Shown: one piece after another, positions 1 through 4,924 of the stretch
Position numbering within the stretch: the stretch's first letter is position 1
Layout: every line of letters begins with the position of its first letter
From: Clostridia bacterium
GTDB lineage: Bacteria; Bacillota; Clostridia; Oscillospirales; CAG-272
Direction of reading: 5' to 3'
NCBI GenBank assembly: GCA_017452215.1
Contig: JAFTMU010000346.1
Coordinates: 1 to 8,853, forward strand
DNA length: 8,853 bases
Translations under genes and position numbers: made by a program
Notes under the pieces: generated by a model
What the model was told of the DNA's origin: nothing
The model's input: the letters and a program-made list of their open reading frames with translations, nothing else
The model's database searches: none

Positions 1-125
1 ATTCCAACTTGCTCGGCAAATGCCGATATTTTCAATTTTTTCTCTACTCTTAATTTTCTCACAATCCGTCCAAACGACTTTCCGTCACATCTTCCAATAT
101 CGGTATCTGTTCTCTTTCTTGACAC
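1..125 (-). CDS. XRE-family transcriptional regulator, N-terminus only
   Basis: Read on the minus strand from a GTG at 125-123, preceded by AGGAGT (132-137) at good spacing. The 41 visible codons run off the left edge. The protein begins basic and polar (M-S-R-K-R-T-D-T-D-I-G-R-C), then reads KSFGRIVRKLRVEKKLKISA and continues FAEQVG. This matches the first two helices of the lambda-repressor/Cro (XRE, HTH_3) fold: R-x-x-R-x-x-K at the start of helix 1 and 'A-F-A-E-Q-V-G' as helix 2. The recognition helix and any C-terminal domain lie outside the window, so its class (phage or ICE repressor, antitoxin, plain regulator) cannot be settled. The gene is divergent from the 499 gene, and palindromes in the shared upstream region suggest that it represses itself. 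Family call fairly sure, specific role unknown. Confidence 0.72.
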   Translation of the reverse strand, partial: MSRKRTDTDIGRCDGKSFGRIVRKLRVEKKLKISAFAEQVG

Positions 126-148
126 GATATCACTCCTAATAGTTTATT

Positions 149-164
149 GTTACTATTAGTATAC
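149..164. promoter_or_regulatory. Putative operator O1 (TA-rich palindrome over the -10 box)
   Basis: GTTACTATTAGTATAC contains the exact 11-bp palindrome TACTATTAGTA (151-161). It is nearly the same site as the perfect 15-bp palindrome at 206-220 and covers the -10 box of the minus-strand XRE promoter. This arrangement is typical of a self-repressing HTH regulator. Binding is inferred. Confidence 0.5.
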
Positions 165-186
165 ATTACTATCCTGCTTTTGTATA
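158..186 (-). promoter_or_regulatory. Sigma-A-like promoter of the minus-strand XRE gene
   Basis: On the minus strand, TATACA (186-181) and TATACT (163-158) are separated by exactly 17 bases and lie about 33 bases upstream of the GTG start. The -35 box matches 4 of 6 consensus bases and the -10 box 5 of 6. The -10 box sits inside the palindrome at 149-164, so a protein bound there would block transcription. Confidence 0.5.
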
Positions 187-205
187 CCCTCTATTAAAAA
201 TATAT

Positions 206-220
206 GTTACTAATAGTAAC
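206..220. promoter_or_regulatory. Putative operator O2 (perfect 15-bp palindrome)
   Basis: GTTACTAATAGTAAC is a perfect palindrome around its central base and shares GTTACTA/TAGTA with the site at 149-164; the two centres are about 57 bp apart. On the plus strand a weak possible promoter (TTGTAT about 179, 17-base spacer, TATGTT about 202) would have its -10 overlapped by this site. The repressor may therefore control both directions, but that plus-strand promoter is speculative. Confidence 0.5.
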
Positions 221-242
221 GATTTAAGAAATAAAAAACTGA

Positions 243-285
243 GGGGAGTACCAAATTCGAAACGCATTTGAGACACCCCCTTTTT
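243..285 (+). terminator. Possible terminator or attenuator hairpin in the divergent region
   Basis: GGGG (243-246) can pair with CCCC (276-279), GT (248-249) with AC (273-274), and CAAAT (252-256) with ATTTG (266-270). The helix has small internal loops, a 9-base loop, and TTTTT at 281-285. It faces right, yet no rightward gene precedes it, so it could end a short transcript started near O2 or attenuate transcription towards the 499 gene. The rest of 286-498 shows no further structure I can support apart from a weak promoter candidate and the ribosome-binding site at about 482-487. Confidence 0.35.
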
Positions 286-362
286 GTTTTCAAGGGGTTA
301 CTGCCTTGCCTTCCCTGTAAGATTGCGCAGACAATTCTCGTTACTCTGATTGTGGGGTGCGA

Positions 363-390
363 TTGAAAAATGTGTATAACGGTGGATAAA
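363..390 (+). promoter_or_regulatory. Weak candidate promoter for the HTH-DUF6514 pair
   Basis: TTGAAA (363-368) and GATAAA (385-390) are separated by 16 bases, each a fair match to sigma-A consensus. They lie about 108 bases before the ATG at 499. In this AT-rich stretch such a pair could occur by chance, and no better candidate stands out closer to the gene. Confidence 0.25.
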
Positions 391-498
391 GTATTCAAAA
401 AAATGACAAATCATGTCGAATAATAGGTGTGCCCGATTCAAAGCAATAAGAAATGTCGATAAAATTTTCTTTTGTCTGTATCGGAAGGAAACATCATT

Positions 499-768
499 AT
501 GCGACATGAATTAGAACAAATTTTAGGAGAATCGCTTCGGATTCTTGCGATTGAAACCAGAGAGCGATTACATCTTACGCAAAAGAAAATGGGTGCAAAG
601 CTTCACATGAGTGAGAGCTCATACTCAGACATCGAAACGGGAGCCTCATATTGCGGTGCTTTAACGGAAGCGCTCCTTTTGAGTATGCAGGAAGATCCAA
701 CTCAATTTTTACATACGGTAAGGGAAAAATTTATGAAATGGTATGAAAGGGAGATGCAGATCGTATGA
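499..768 (+). CDS. Small XRE-type helix-turn-helix protein (89 aa)
   Basis: An 89-residue protein. ATG 499 is chosen because GGAAGG (about 482-487) sits roughly 10 bases upstream; the longer TTG start at 472 has no ribosome-binding site and overlaps this one. Residues 14-50 fit an HTH fold: LRILAIETRERLHLTQKKMG is helix 1 and the start of helix 2, followed by a recognition-helix pattern 'H-M-S-E-S-S-Y-S-D-I-E-T-G' close to the classic 'S-x-x-x-x-x-x-E-x-G' of Cro/C1 proteins. The tail is helical and charged. It is too short for a second domain, so it probably acts as a dimeric DNA binder. Its stop overlaps the start of the next gene (ATGA), indicating translational coupling. Target unknown. 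Confidence 0.75.
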   Translation: MRHELEQILGESLRILAIETRERLHLTQKKMGAKLHMSESSYSDIETGASYCGALTEALLLSMQEDPTQFLHTVREKFMKWYEREMQIV

Positions 769-1004
769 ATTTTATATACGCAGTTGTCAAGGAACATTAT
801 GCACTGGGAGAAGAAAAACGCATTTCCTATGGAGTGGTTGTATATTCAAATTCTGTATCGGACGGCACTGCATGTATTGTGGCTTCTGTTCACGATATTA
901 CATCGGATGAGAAAAAGGTATCGGAGCTCGTCAGGCGGTGTAATCATTTGCAGCTTTCCGCCGTTCATCTCAAGGATGTGATTGAAGATTTCTTCTTGGT
1001 TTGA
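765..1004 (+). CDS. DUF6514-like small protein (79 aa)
   Basis: Its ATG overlaps the stop of the preceding HTH gene as ATGA, with AAAGGGAG about 11 bases upstream, so the two are co-translated. The 79-aa product has no signal peptide or membrane segment. Its layout is 'YAVVKEHYALGEEKRISYGV', then a beta-rich 'C-I-V-A-S-V-H-D-I-T-S-D' segment, then V-x-x-L-V-x-x-C-N, and an end reading L-K-D-V-I-E-D-F-F. From memory this matches the clostridial DUF6514 family (conserved 'YG' after an N-terminal strand, D-I-S-T-D-like turn, C-N, and D-V-x-E-D-F at the C terminus). No biochemical role is known to me. The partner HTH suggests a regulatory pair. A strong terminator follows at 1090. Gene certain, family call moderate. 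Confidence 0.7.
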   Translation: MNFIYAVVKEHYALGEEKRISYGVVVYSNSVSDGTACIVASVHDITSDEKKVSELVRRCNHLQLSAVHLKDVIEDFFLV

Positions 1005-1089
1005 CGCAAATTAAAAAAGCAGGAAAGAGAATGAAATATAACTTTAAAAATTAAAGAAAGGATATTCCCGATACAGACATCCTTGCTTC

Positions 1090-1123
1090 CCTCCGAGTCG
1101 TTGTCCTCGGAGGTTTTTATTTG
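1090..1123 (+). terminator. Intrinsic terminator of the HTH-DUF6514 operon
   Basis: CCTCCGAG (1090-1097) pairs perfectly with CTCGGAGG (1106-1113) across an 8-base loop, followed by TTTTT at 1114-1118 and a further T-rich stretch. It lies about 85 bases after the stop of the DUF6514-like gene. Confidence 0.85.
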
Positions 1124-1194
1124 ATAAGTGATCGTTTTTATAACTTGGAAATCAAAATAATATTAAAATCATCATCTGTGGGAACAACCAAACA

Positions 1195-1230
1195 AAAAAG
1201 AGAGCAGTTCAGTGCCGCTCTCTCTTTTTT
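1195..1230. terminator. Bidirectional terminator-like hairpin
   Basis: An A-run plus GAGAGC (1200-1205) faces GCTCTC (1217-1222) and a T-run (about 1224-1230). Because the stem is flanked by A's on the left and T's on the right it can work from either strand. No gene reads into it from the right on the minus strand, so its role may be to insulate the next unit or back up the terminator at 1090. Confidence 0.6.
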
Positions 1231-1248
1231 ATTTATGACGCAGAATCA

Positions 1249-1370
1249 GGTTCGCATTCGTTCCTTGATTTGTCGGGGCGGTTCACGAATCGCCCGCCTC
1301 AAAAAAGCACGCACTCCCTTGGACGAGCGGTTACTTGAATCGTCCCTACAAGGGCAGAGCGTGCGAATCC
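1249..1370. repeat. MITE-like nested palindromic intergenic element
   Basis: The stretch starts with GGTTCGCA (1249-1256) and ends with TGCGAATCC (1362-1370), inverted copies apart from one extra T. Inside are two hairpins. The first is GGGCG (1276-1280) with CGCCC (1291-1295), extendable over a G-T pair to 8 bp. The second is a nested stem of GCACGC (1307-1312)/GCGTGC (1359-1364), CCCTTG (1316-1321)/CAAGGG (1349-1354) and GACGA (1322-1326)/TCGTC (1340-1344). It is GC-richer than its surroundings, carries no credible gene, and resembles small non-autonomous palindromic repeats scattered in clostridial genomes. A copy elsewhere in the genome would confirm it; none is in this window. Confidence 0.5.
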
Positions 1371-1393
1371 CCCACGTTCACCGCAAATTTTTC

Positions 1394-1440
1394 TTTACTT
1401 TCCCTCTGCGATATGTTATAATAAACGCAGAAAGGCGGTG
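1394..1440 (+). promoter_or_regulatory. Promoter/RBS module, copy 1
   Basis: TTTACT (1394-1399), a 17-base spacer and TATAAT (1417-1422) preceded by TGT, making an extended -10 (TGnTATAAT). It runs straight into CAGAAAGGCGGTG (1428-1440), which ends 5 bases before the ATG at 1446. The 31-bp block 1410-1440 recurs at 1846-1876 and 4239-4269. Transcription from this -10 would begin near 1429, leaving a leader of about 17 bases made almost entirely of the ribosome-binding site. Confidence 0.8.
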
Positions 1441-1445
1441 TTGGT

Positions 1446-1775
1446 ATGGGCTGTTTATTTGAACTCATATTTGAGGTCGTTTTCGAGATAATTTTGGAAG
1501 CTGTGCTTGCAATTTACACAAAGCTAATGACCTTGCTTGTTCCCAACCATTCCTTCGATAAAAAACTGCGGGAGAGGATGAAAAAGGGGGTTACCATCTT
1601 TGCCTTATTGTTGTTGCTATGCGCCCTCATTGGCTTTTTCTTGTTTGTTCAACCGCCATCTGTTGTAAAAACGGTAGGAGCTTTTATGCTATTTGTGCCC
1701 CTGGGAATGATGTGCGTGCAAATCTTGGCGGGAATTATCTATCGTATTGTCAAAGCGATCAAAAGCAGACCTTGA
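1446..1775 (+). CDS. Small two-helix membrane protein of unknown function (109 aa)
   Basis: Start ATG 1446 lies 5 bases after AAAGGCGGTG in promoter module copy 1. The protein has a hydrophobic N-terminal helix carrying Glu at 6, 10, 14 and 18 (one per helical turn, so a single acidic stripe), a basic stretch at 38-47 (D-K-K-L-R-E-R-M-K-K), and two membrane segments at about 48-68 and 73-98, then a basic tail (Y-R-I-V-K-A-I-K-S-R-P). The positive-inside rule puts residues 38-47 and the C terminus in the cytoplasm. I recognise no family. There is no terminator before the next promoter module 54 bases downstream. It shares that module with the genes at 1882 and 4275, suggesting joint expression. 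Gene sure, function unknown. Confidence 0.78.
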   Translation: MGCLFELIFEVVFEIILEAVLAIYTKLMTLLVPNHSFDKKLRERMKKGVTIFALLLLLCALIGFFLFVQPPSVVKTVGAFMLFVPLGMMCVQILAGIIYRIVKAIKSRP

Positions 1776-1828
1776 TGAACGTCGTCCGACTCGCACACCA
1801 TTTCCCCGCTATCAAGCGCAACTCCATC

Positions 1829-1876
1829 TTTACATTTCCTTTGAAGATATGCTATAATGAAAACAGAAAGGCGGTG
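1829..1876 (+). promoter_or_regulatory. Promoter/RBS module, copy 2
   Basis: TTTACA (1829-1834), an 18-base spacer and TATAAT (1853-1858) with an upstream TG (extended -10), followed by CAGAAAGGCGGTG (1864-1876), 5 bases before ATG 1882. The 31-bp block is 1846-1876. It differs from copy 1 at four positions and from copy 3 at two. Confidence 0.8.
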
Positions 1877-1881
1877 AAGTA

Positions 1882-2469
1882 ATGTCCAAAAAGCAAATAT
1901 TAACCAATGCCGAAATAAAAAAAGATATCATCAGCGCTATGGAAAATCCGCCGGAAGAATCGGAAGCCTCCGACAAAAAAGGAACGGTCATCGCCTTTAT
2001 TGTCGCATGCTTTTTGCTCGTTATGTCATATATCAATCCACCCTTTTTTGTTCGCACTGTACTTGCCGGATTCGCGCTCTTGATCGGCGCAAGCATATTC
2101 AGGTTTATTTACGAAAAAAGACGATTCAAAAAGTGGTCGATCCATGATTACGACGTCACAACAGAGGTCGTACACAGCATCGACGAGGAGCATTATTTGA
2201 CACATTTTGATCATAAACCCAAAATCGGAAAAAGAAAAGGAGGGCTGGTTCGTACCGTGCCGGTCAACAATTATAGTATTCGATTTGAAAACGGCAAAAT
2301 CTGGCGTATCCCGAAAAAACTCTATTCTTGGAATGAAAGACTCCGTATGCAGGACCTGGGCATTTACCGCACCACACACCGTGGGGATACGCTGATCGTT
2401 GTGACAAAAAAAGATACGGGCAAGATCATTGTTGCTTATCATACCGATTTTTTCGAATACAAAAATTAA
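1882..2469 (+). CDS. Membrane-anchored protein with C-terminal soluble domain (195 aa)
   Basis: ATG 1882 follows promoter module copy 2. Residues 1-33 are polar and acidic (E-N-P-P-E-E-S-E-A-S-D-K-K), residues 35-51 and 56-76 form two membrane helices separated by a short N-P-P turn, and a basic stop-transfer R-x-x-Y-E-K-R-R-F-K-K follows. Residues 90-195 form a beta-rich domain with charged strands (V-N-N-Y-S-I-R-F-E-N-G-K-I-W-R-I-P, then D-T-L-I-V-V-T-K-K-D-T-G-K-I-I-V-A-Y). Topology by charge puts both termini in the cytoplasm. The overall shape resembles small clostridial membrane proteins with a PH-like or beta-sandwich tail, but I cannot name a family. The lipoprotein gene starts 31 bases after its stop with no terminator, so the two are probably one operon. 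Confidence 0.8.
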   Translation: MSKKQILTNAEIKKDIISAMENPPEESEASDKKGTVIAFIVACFLLVMSYINPPFFVRTVLAGFALLIGASIFRFIYEKRRFKKWSIHDYDVTTEVVHSIDEEHYLTHFDHKPKIGKRKGGLVRTVPVNNYSIRFENGKIWRIPKKLYSWNERLRMQDLGIYRTTHRGDTLIVVTKKDTGKIIVAYHTDFFEYKN

Positions 2470-2500
2470 CGGTGTTTATTTTATGAAAGGCGATAAATTT

Positions 2501-3214
2501 ATGAAAAAAACGATTATAATTTTTTTGTTGTTCGCTATCCTACTTTGTCCTGTTTCGTGTATGACACCGAATGCAAGCGATGCGTCCGCCGTCTCCCTCT
2601 ATGGCGGCATCATCGAGAGATATTCGGAGCTGCTGCACAAAAAAGCGAACGGTCAGACCATACCCGATCCGGATGCCGACGCTAGTGAGATCGAGGTGGC
2701 ATTGTGTAAAATCATCCAAGGCTACCAAGCAGACCCGTCACTCATGGGCTACGCCACCAAGGACATCAACGGAGACGGGACCCCTGAATTAGTACTGCTC
2801 GACAAGAACAACAAGCTTTGTGCGCTGTTTACGATCCAAAATCATGCGCCCGTGTTGCTTTTAGACCTGTCTCTTATGACCGCCGTGATCACTCCCGACG
2901 GCACGATCTATGCAGGCAGCAGCTACGTGGAGAACGTGGGGCAACACACGCTGATCAAAAGGATCGTTGACGGCAAATTAGAGGGCTTGGAATTCGGAAG
3001 CGTGATCGAGGGCGAGAGCACCTCTTATTACAAAATCGAAAACGGAAAACGTACTGGGATCACATTTGCAGAAAAGAATCAACTTGACAGTTCCATACAG
3101 CACTTACTTATCACTCCGTGGTATCATACCAAAACGGCTGGCTTTCGGTTTGTTCCGGCAATTACCGACAGTTCTTTGGAGAATACCGCTCCCGTACCTG
3201 ATTTTTCCACCTAA
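2501..3214 (+). CDS. Lipoprotein, first half of an interrupted two-domain protein (237 aa)
   Basis: ATG 2501 is chosen because AAAGG (2486-2490) lies 10 bases upstream and the protein then opens with a textbook signal: K-K at 2-3, a hydrophobic core at 4-15 and a likely lipobox P-V-S-C ending at Cys20. The proline at -3 is unusual for a lipobox. Upstream ATGs at 2429 and 2483 would spoil the signal. After a short linker comes a helical part (residues 34-80), then DINGDGTPEL (88-97), a D-x-N-x-D-G calcium-loop-like motif, then strands containing L-C-A-L-F-T-I. The frame stops at TAA 3212-3214 inside a linker, but the sequence after the stop continues in the same frame with a second copy of this domain. 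Expected location is the outer face of the membrane. Function unknown. Confidence 0.75.
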   Translation: MKKTIIIFLLFAILLCPVSCMTPNASDASAVSLYGGIIERYSELLHKKANGQTIPDPDADASEIEVALCKIIQGYQADPSLMGYATKDINGDGTPELVLLDKNNKLCALFTIQNHAPVLLLDLSLMTAVITPDGTIYAGSSYVENVGQHTLIKRIVDGKLEGLEFGSVIEGESTSYYKIENGKRTGITFAEKNQLDSSIQHLLITPWYHTKTAGFRFVPAITDSSLENTAPVPDFST

Positions 3215-3367
3215 GACGGCATTCTGTCCGCATATAAAACCGTCGTTGAATGCTTCTCCGAATATTCCCCTGCGGATTGGGTAAACGGAAAATTCGATTC
3301 TCTCTTCCATATCTCCGACGATGAAACCTACGAGGTCTTTCATCAAATCTTCTACGGCGGGATTCGG

Positions 3368-4210
3368 GTGATGCCGACGGAGACCTACCTGGGACAAAGC
3401 TATGATTCGTGCGGAGACAACGCATACGGCTATGCAAAAAAAGACCTCAACAATGACGGCATTGAAGAATTGATCCTCTTGAATGATAATTACAAAATCT
3501 TTGCGATTTTCACCATGGAGGACGGAGAGGCAGTACTTGTTGACGGCATCTATGACGTTTGGGTAGATGAGAACGGCTTTCTTCGCAAGGAGCCAGGCAC
3601 AGGCGGTGTCACCGGCCGTGACGCAGAGGCATTTGTTTACAAGATCAACGGCGCACAGCCGGAAGTGATCGTCGGCATCGGATACAAGGTAAACCTTTAT
3701 CTCGAAAAGGGAGAATGGTACAAAACGGACGGAAACACAAAAACGGATATTTCCGATGAAGAAGGCAAGGCTTTGTATGCCGAGTATGACATTCTTCCGT
3801 CGAATTACTGCAACAAAGAATACTCCAAAACCTATTCCGGTATTGCGTTTGTGCCTTTGTTTGAAGCAACGCTTGCGACACAAGAGCATATCAACACCTA
3901 TTCCAACGCTCATTTTATATACGGAGATATGCTTACCGTATCGGCGGTTTCCGATGGCGATGTGACGGCAAGCATCAAATTTGTTCACTCCGTTGGCGAG
4001 TTTGACCCTATCACGAATACAGAACCCGAGGTATATACTACCGAAATTAGTGTGACGGCCTCCCGTGTGGGAAACCGTTACCGCTTTGAAAAAGACGGTG
4101 TCAAGGGATATATAGAATTTGCCGTGAATTCCGCTTGGGTAATTGTGACCGAGAGTGAAAATGAGCACGTAGTCTGCAAGGCATATTTGTTTAATCGTCC
4201 CGAAAATTAA
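3368..4210 (+). CDS. Second half of the interrupted lipoprotein (280 aa as an ORF)
   Basis: The open frame begins right after the TAA, at 3215, and reads like protein from there (residues D-G-I-L-S-A-Y-K-T-V-V-E-C-F-S-E-Y). 3368 (GTG, with ATG next at 3371) is merely the first start codon. GGCGGGA just upstream is a poor ribosome site, and a product from here would lack a signal peptide and the start of its domain. It repeats the domain of the 2501 ORF: Y-A-K-K-D-L-N-N-D-G-I-E-E-L matches Y-A-T-K-D-I-N-G-D-G-T-P-E-L, A-I-F-T matches A-L-F-T, and Y-S-G-I-A-F-V-P matches T-A-G-F-R-F-V-P. Its last 130 residues add a beta-rich domain ending in K-G-Y-I-E-F-A-V-N-S-A-W-V-I-V. Probably not an independent gene. 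Confidence 0.6.
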   Translation: MMPTETYLGQSYDSCGDNAYGYAKKDLNNDGIEELILLNDNYKIFAIFTMEDGEAVLVDGIYDVWVDENGFLRKEPGTGGVTGRDAEAFVYKINGAQPEVIVGIGYKVNLYLEKGEWYKTDGNTKTDISDEEGKALYAEYDILPSNYCNKEYSKTYSGIAFVPLFEATLATQEHINTYSNAHFIYGDMLTVSAVSDGDVTASIKFVHSVGEFDPITNTEPEVYTTEISVTASRVGNRYRFEKDGVKGYIEFAVNSAWVIVTESENEHVVCKAYLFNRPEN

Positions 4211-4238
4211 CCGCACCGATTCGTTTATATTCCATGAG

Positions 4239-4269
4239 GATATGCTATAGTGAAAGCAGAAAGGCGGTG
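4239..4269 (+). promoter_or_regulatory. Promoter/RBS module, copy 3
   Basis: Extended -10 TGCTATAGT (TATAGT at 4246-4251) followed by CAGAAAGGCGGTG (4257-4269), 5 bases before ATG 4275. The -35 is weak (TTTATA, about 4224-4229). The block matches copies 1 and 2 over the same 31 bp with the same internal spacing. It begins 28 bases after the stop of the broken lipoprotein gene. Confidence 0.75.
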
Positions 4270-4274
4270 GGAAG

Positions 4275-4541
4275 ATGGAAGAATACATTATTTTGGGGAC
4301 AATAGCCTTGCTTGTCCTCAGTCCTTATATCATTTGGGAAATATATCGACTGTGCAGGTCGATCCGATGGTGGCGGGAATTTGTTTCCAAGCCCTTCGTC
4401 TGCCCGAATTGCGGGCTCAGATTCTACACGCAGCAAAGATTCATCCGTCCGATCGGCGAAAACAAGGCATTTCTGAAATGCCCCGGCTGCGGAAAGCGGG
4501 ATCTTTGCGCAAGACCCTATGATTTTGACGAAAACGAATAA
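4275..4541 (+). CDS. Membrane-anchored zinc-ribbon protein (88 aa)
   Basis: ATG 4275 follows promoter module copy 3. Residues 4-21 form one N-terminal membrane helix followed by a basic, tryptophan-rich border (R-L-C-R-S-I-R-W-W-R). A compact zinc ribbon follows: C43-P-N-C46-G, 22 residues, then C69-P-G-C72-G-K, with a further Cys78. By charge the ribbon faces the cytoplasm. Such small anchored ribbons are common in Bacillota but mostly uncharacterised; they may bind zinc structurally, contact nucleic acid or serve as an adaptor. I see no catalytic motif. Neighbours sharing its promoter type are membrane proteins of unknown function. A weak hairpin (TCCCG 4556-4560/CGGGA 4570-4574) without a T-run follows. 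Confidence 0.8.
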   Translation: MEEYIILGTIALLVLSPYIIWEIYRLCRSIRWWREFVSKPFVCPNCGLRFYTQQRFIRPIGENKAFLKCPGCGKRDLCARPYDFDENE

Positions 4542-4682
4542 TAAACCGCTTTCCCTCCCGGTCGCCAAGCGGGATGGAGAATGTACGCAGGAAGAATCTT
4601 AAATAGAAACAGGCGACTCATAAAGGCTCTCTTTGTTCTATGAAATCCATTTATTTTTTTTATAAAACTTTTCAAAAAGCTA

Positions 4683-4711
4683 TTGACAAATCATTGGTTT
4701 CAGCATATAAT
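4683..4711 (+). promoter_or_regulatory. Consensus sigma-A promoter of the 4718 RNA
   Basis: TTGACA (4683-4688), 17 bases, TATAAT (4706-4711): a perfect match to consensus at optimal spacing, and the best promoter in the window. It is preceded by an A/T-tract region (about 4648-4678) that could act as an UP element. Expected start is around 4717-4719, right at the first hairpin. Strong constitutive transcription is likely. Confidence 0.9.
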
Positions 4712-4717
4712 AATAGT

Positions 4718-4908
4718 GCAAGGTGTGGACACCTTGGAACAATAATTTAATTATTGTTTAGCCGATGACTTTTAATGCTCGGTTAGGGGAGTGTTAAAAA
4801 GAGGGTCTATTTCGGTTGATGTTTATCCAATTCCTAAATAGGTTCGTCCGAAAGAAAAGCATCTTTAATTGAATACCGAAAATGGCAACTGCTTTAGTTG
4901 CCATTTTT
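4718..4908 (+). ncRNA. Predicted structured leader or stand-alone RNA, about 190 nt
   Basis: The RNA begins at the consensus promoter and ends at an intrinsic terminator. Visible elements in order are: an 18-bp perfect palindrome CAAGGTGTGGACACCTTG (4719-4736); an AT-only-core hairpin with 9-bp arms AACAATAAT (4738-4746) and ATTATTGTT (4750-4758); a stem TAGCCGA/TCGGTTA (about 4759-4785, one G-U pair); a single-stranded purine-rich stretch with GGGGAG; a long-range stem TTTCGGT (about 4809-4815)/ACCGAAA (about 4874-4880); and the terminator hairpin. There is no convincing ORF inside. The terminator's place 16 bases before the next ATG fits attenuation, a type III toxin-antitoxin style RNA, or an independent ncRNA. 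The size also fits known clostridial RNAs such as raiA, which I cannot test here. Confidence 0.6.
4881..4908 (+). terminator. Intrinsic terminator between structured RNA and nuclease-like gene
   Basis: AATGGCAACT (4881-4890) pairs perfectly with AGTTGCCATT (4896-4905) around loop GCTTT. The T-run (4904-4908) overlaps the end of the stem. The ATG of the next gene is at 4925, so that gene can only be reached by readthrough or an unseen promoter. Confidence 0.85.
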
Positions 4909-4924
4909 ACTTGGAAGTAATAAA

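Larger units (their letters stand above)
2501..4210 (+). pseudogene. Tandem-domain lipoprotein gene broken by one in-frame TAA
   Basis: The distance from 2501 to 3368 is 867 bases, exactly 289 codons, so both ORFs share a frame, and the 153 bases between the stop and the next start codon hold no other stop. Treating TAA 3212-3214 as a single sense codon gives one 569-residue lipoprotein: signal peptide, domain A, linker, domain A', C-terminal beta domain. A point mutation from a codon such as CAA, GAA, AAA, TAC, TAT, TCA or TTA would produce it. Alternatives are an assembly error, programmed readthrough (TAA-G is not a typical leaky context), or a truncated domain-A-only lipoprotein that is still functional. 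Both halves still look well conserved, so any inactivation is recent. Confidence 0.65.

Noticed and set aside
414..420. TGTCGAA, identical to a Spo0A box, with TGTCGAT at 454-460
   Set aside because: A 7-base match is expected by chance in AT-rich DNA, and the second site is imperfect; too weak to annotate.
1121..1462. Plus-strand open frame of 113 codons
   Set aside because: Crosses a terminator hairpin, the palindromic element and a promoter module; TTG start without a ribosome site.
3104..4288. Minus-strand open frame of 394 codons
   Set aside because: Antisense shadow of the lipoprotein second half; its start overlaps promoter module copy 3 and the product has no coherent domain.
4764..4796. 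Ten-codon ATG reading frame inside the structured RNA, as a leader peptide
   Set aside because: No ribosome-binding site, and it overlaps a predicted stem.
4718..4908. Tandem repeats typical of a ToxIN-type antitoxin RNA
   Set aside because: Looked for repeated 30-40-base units and found none, so a standard type III system is not claimed.
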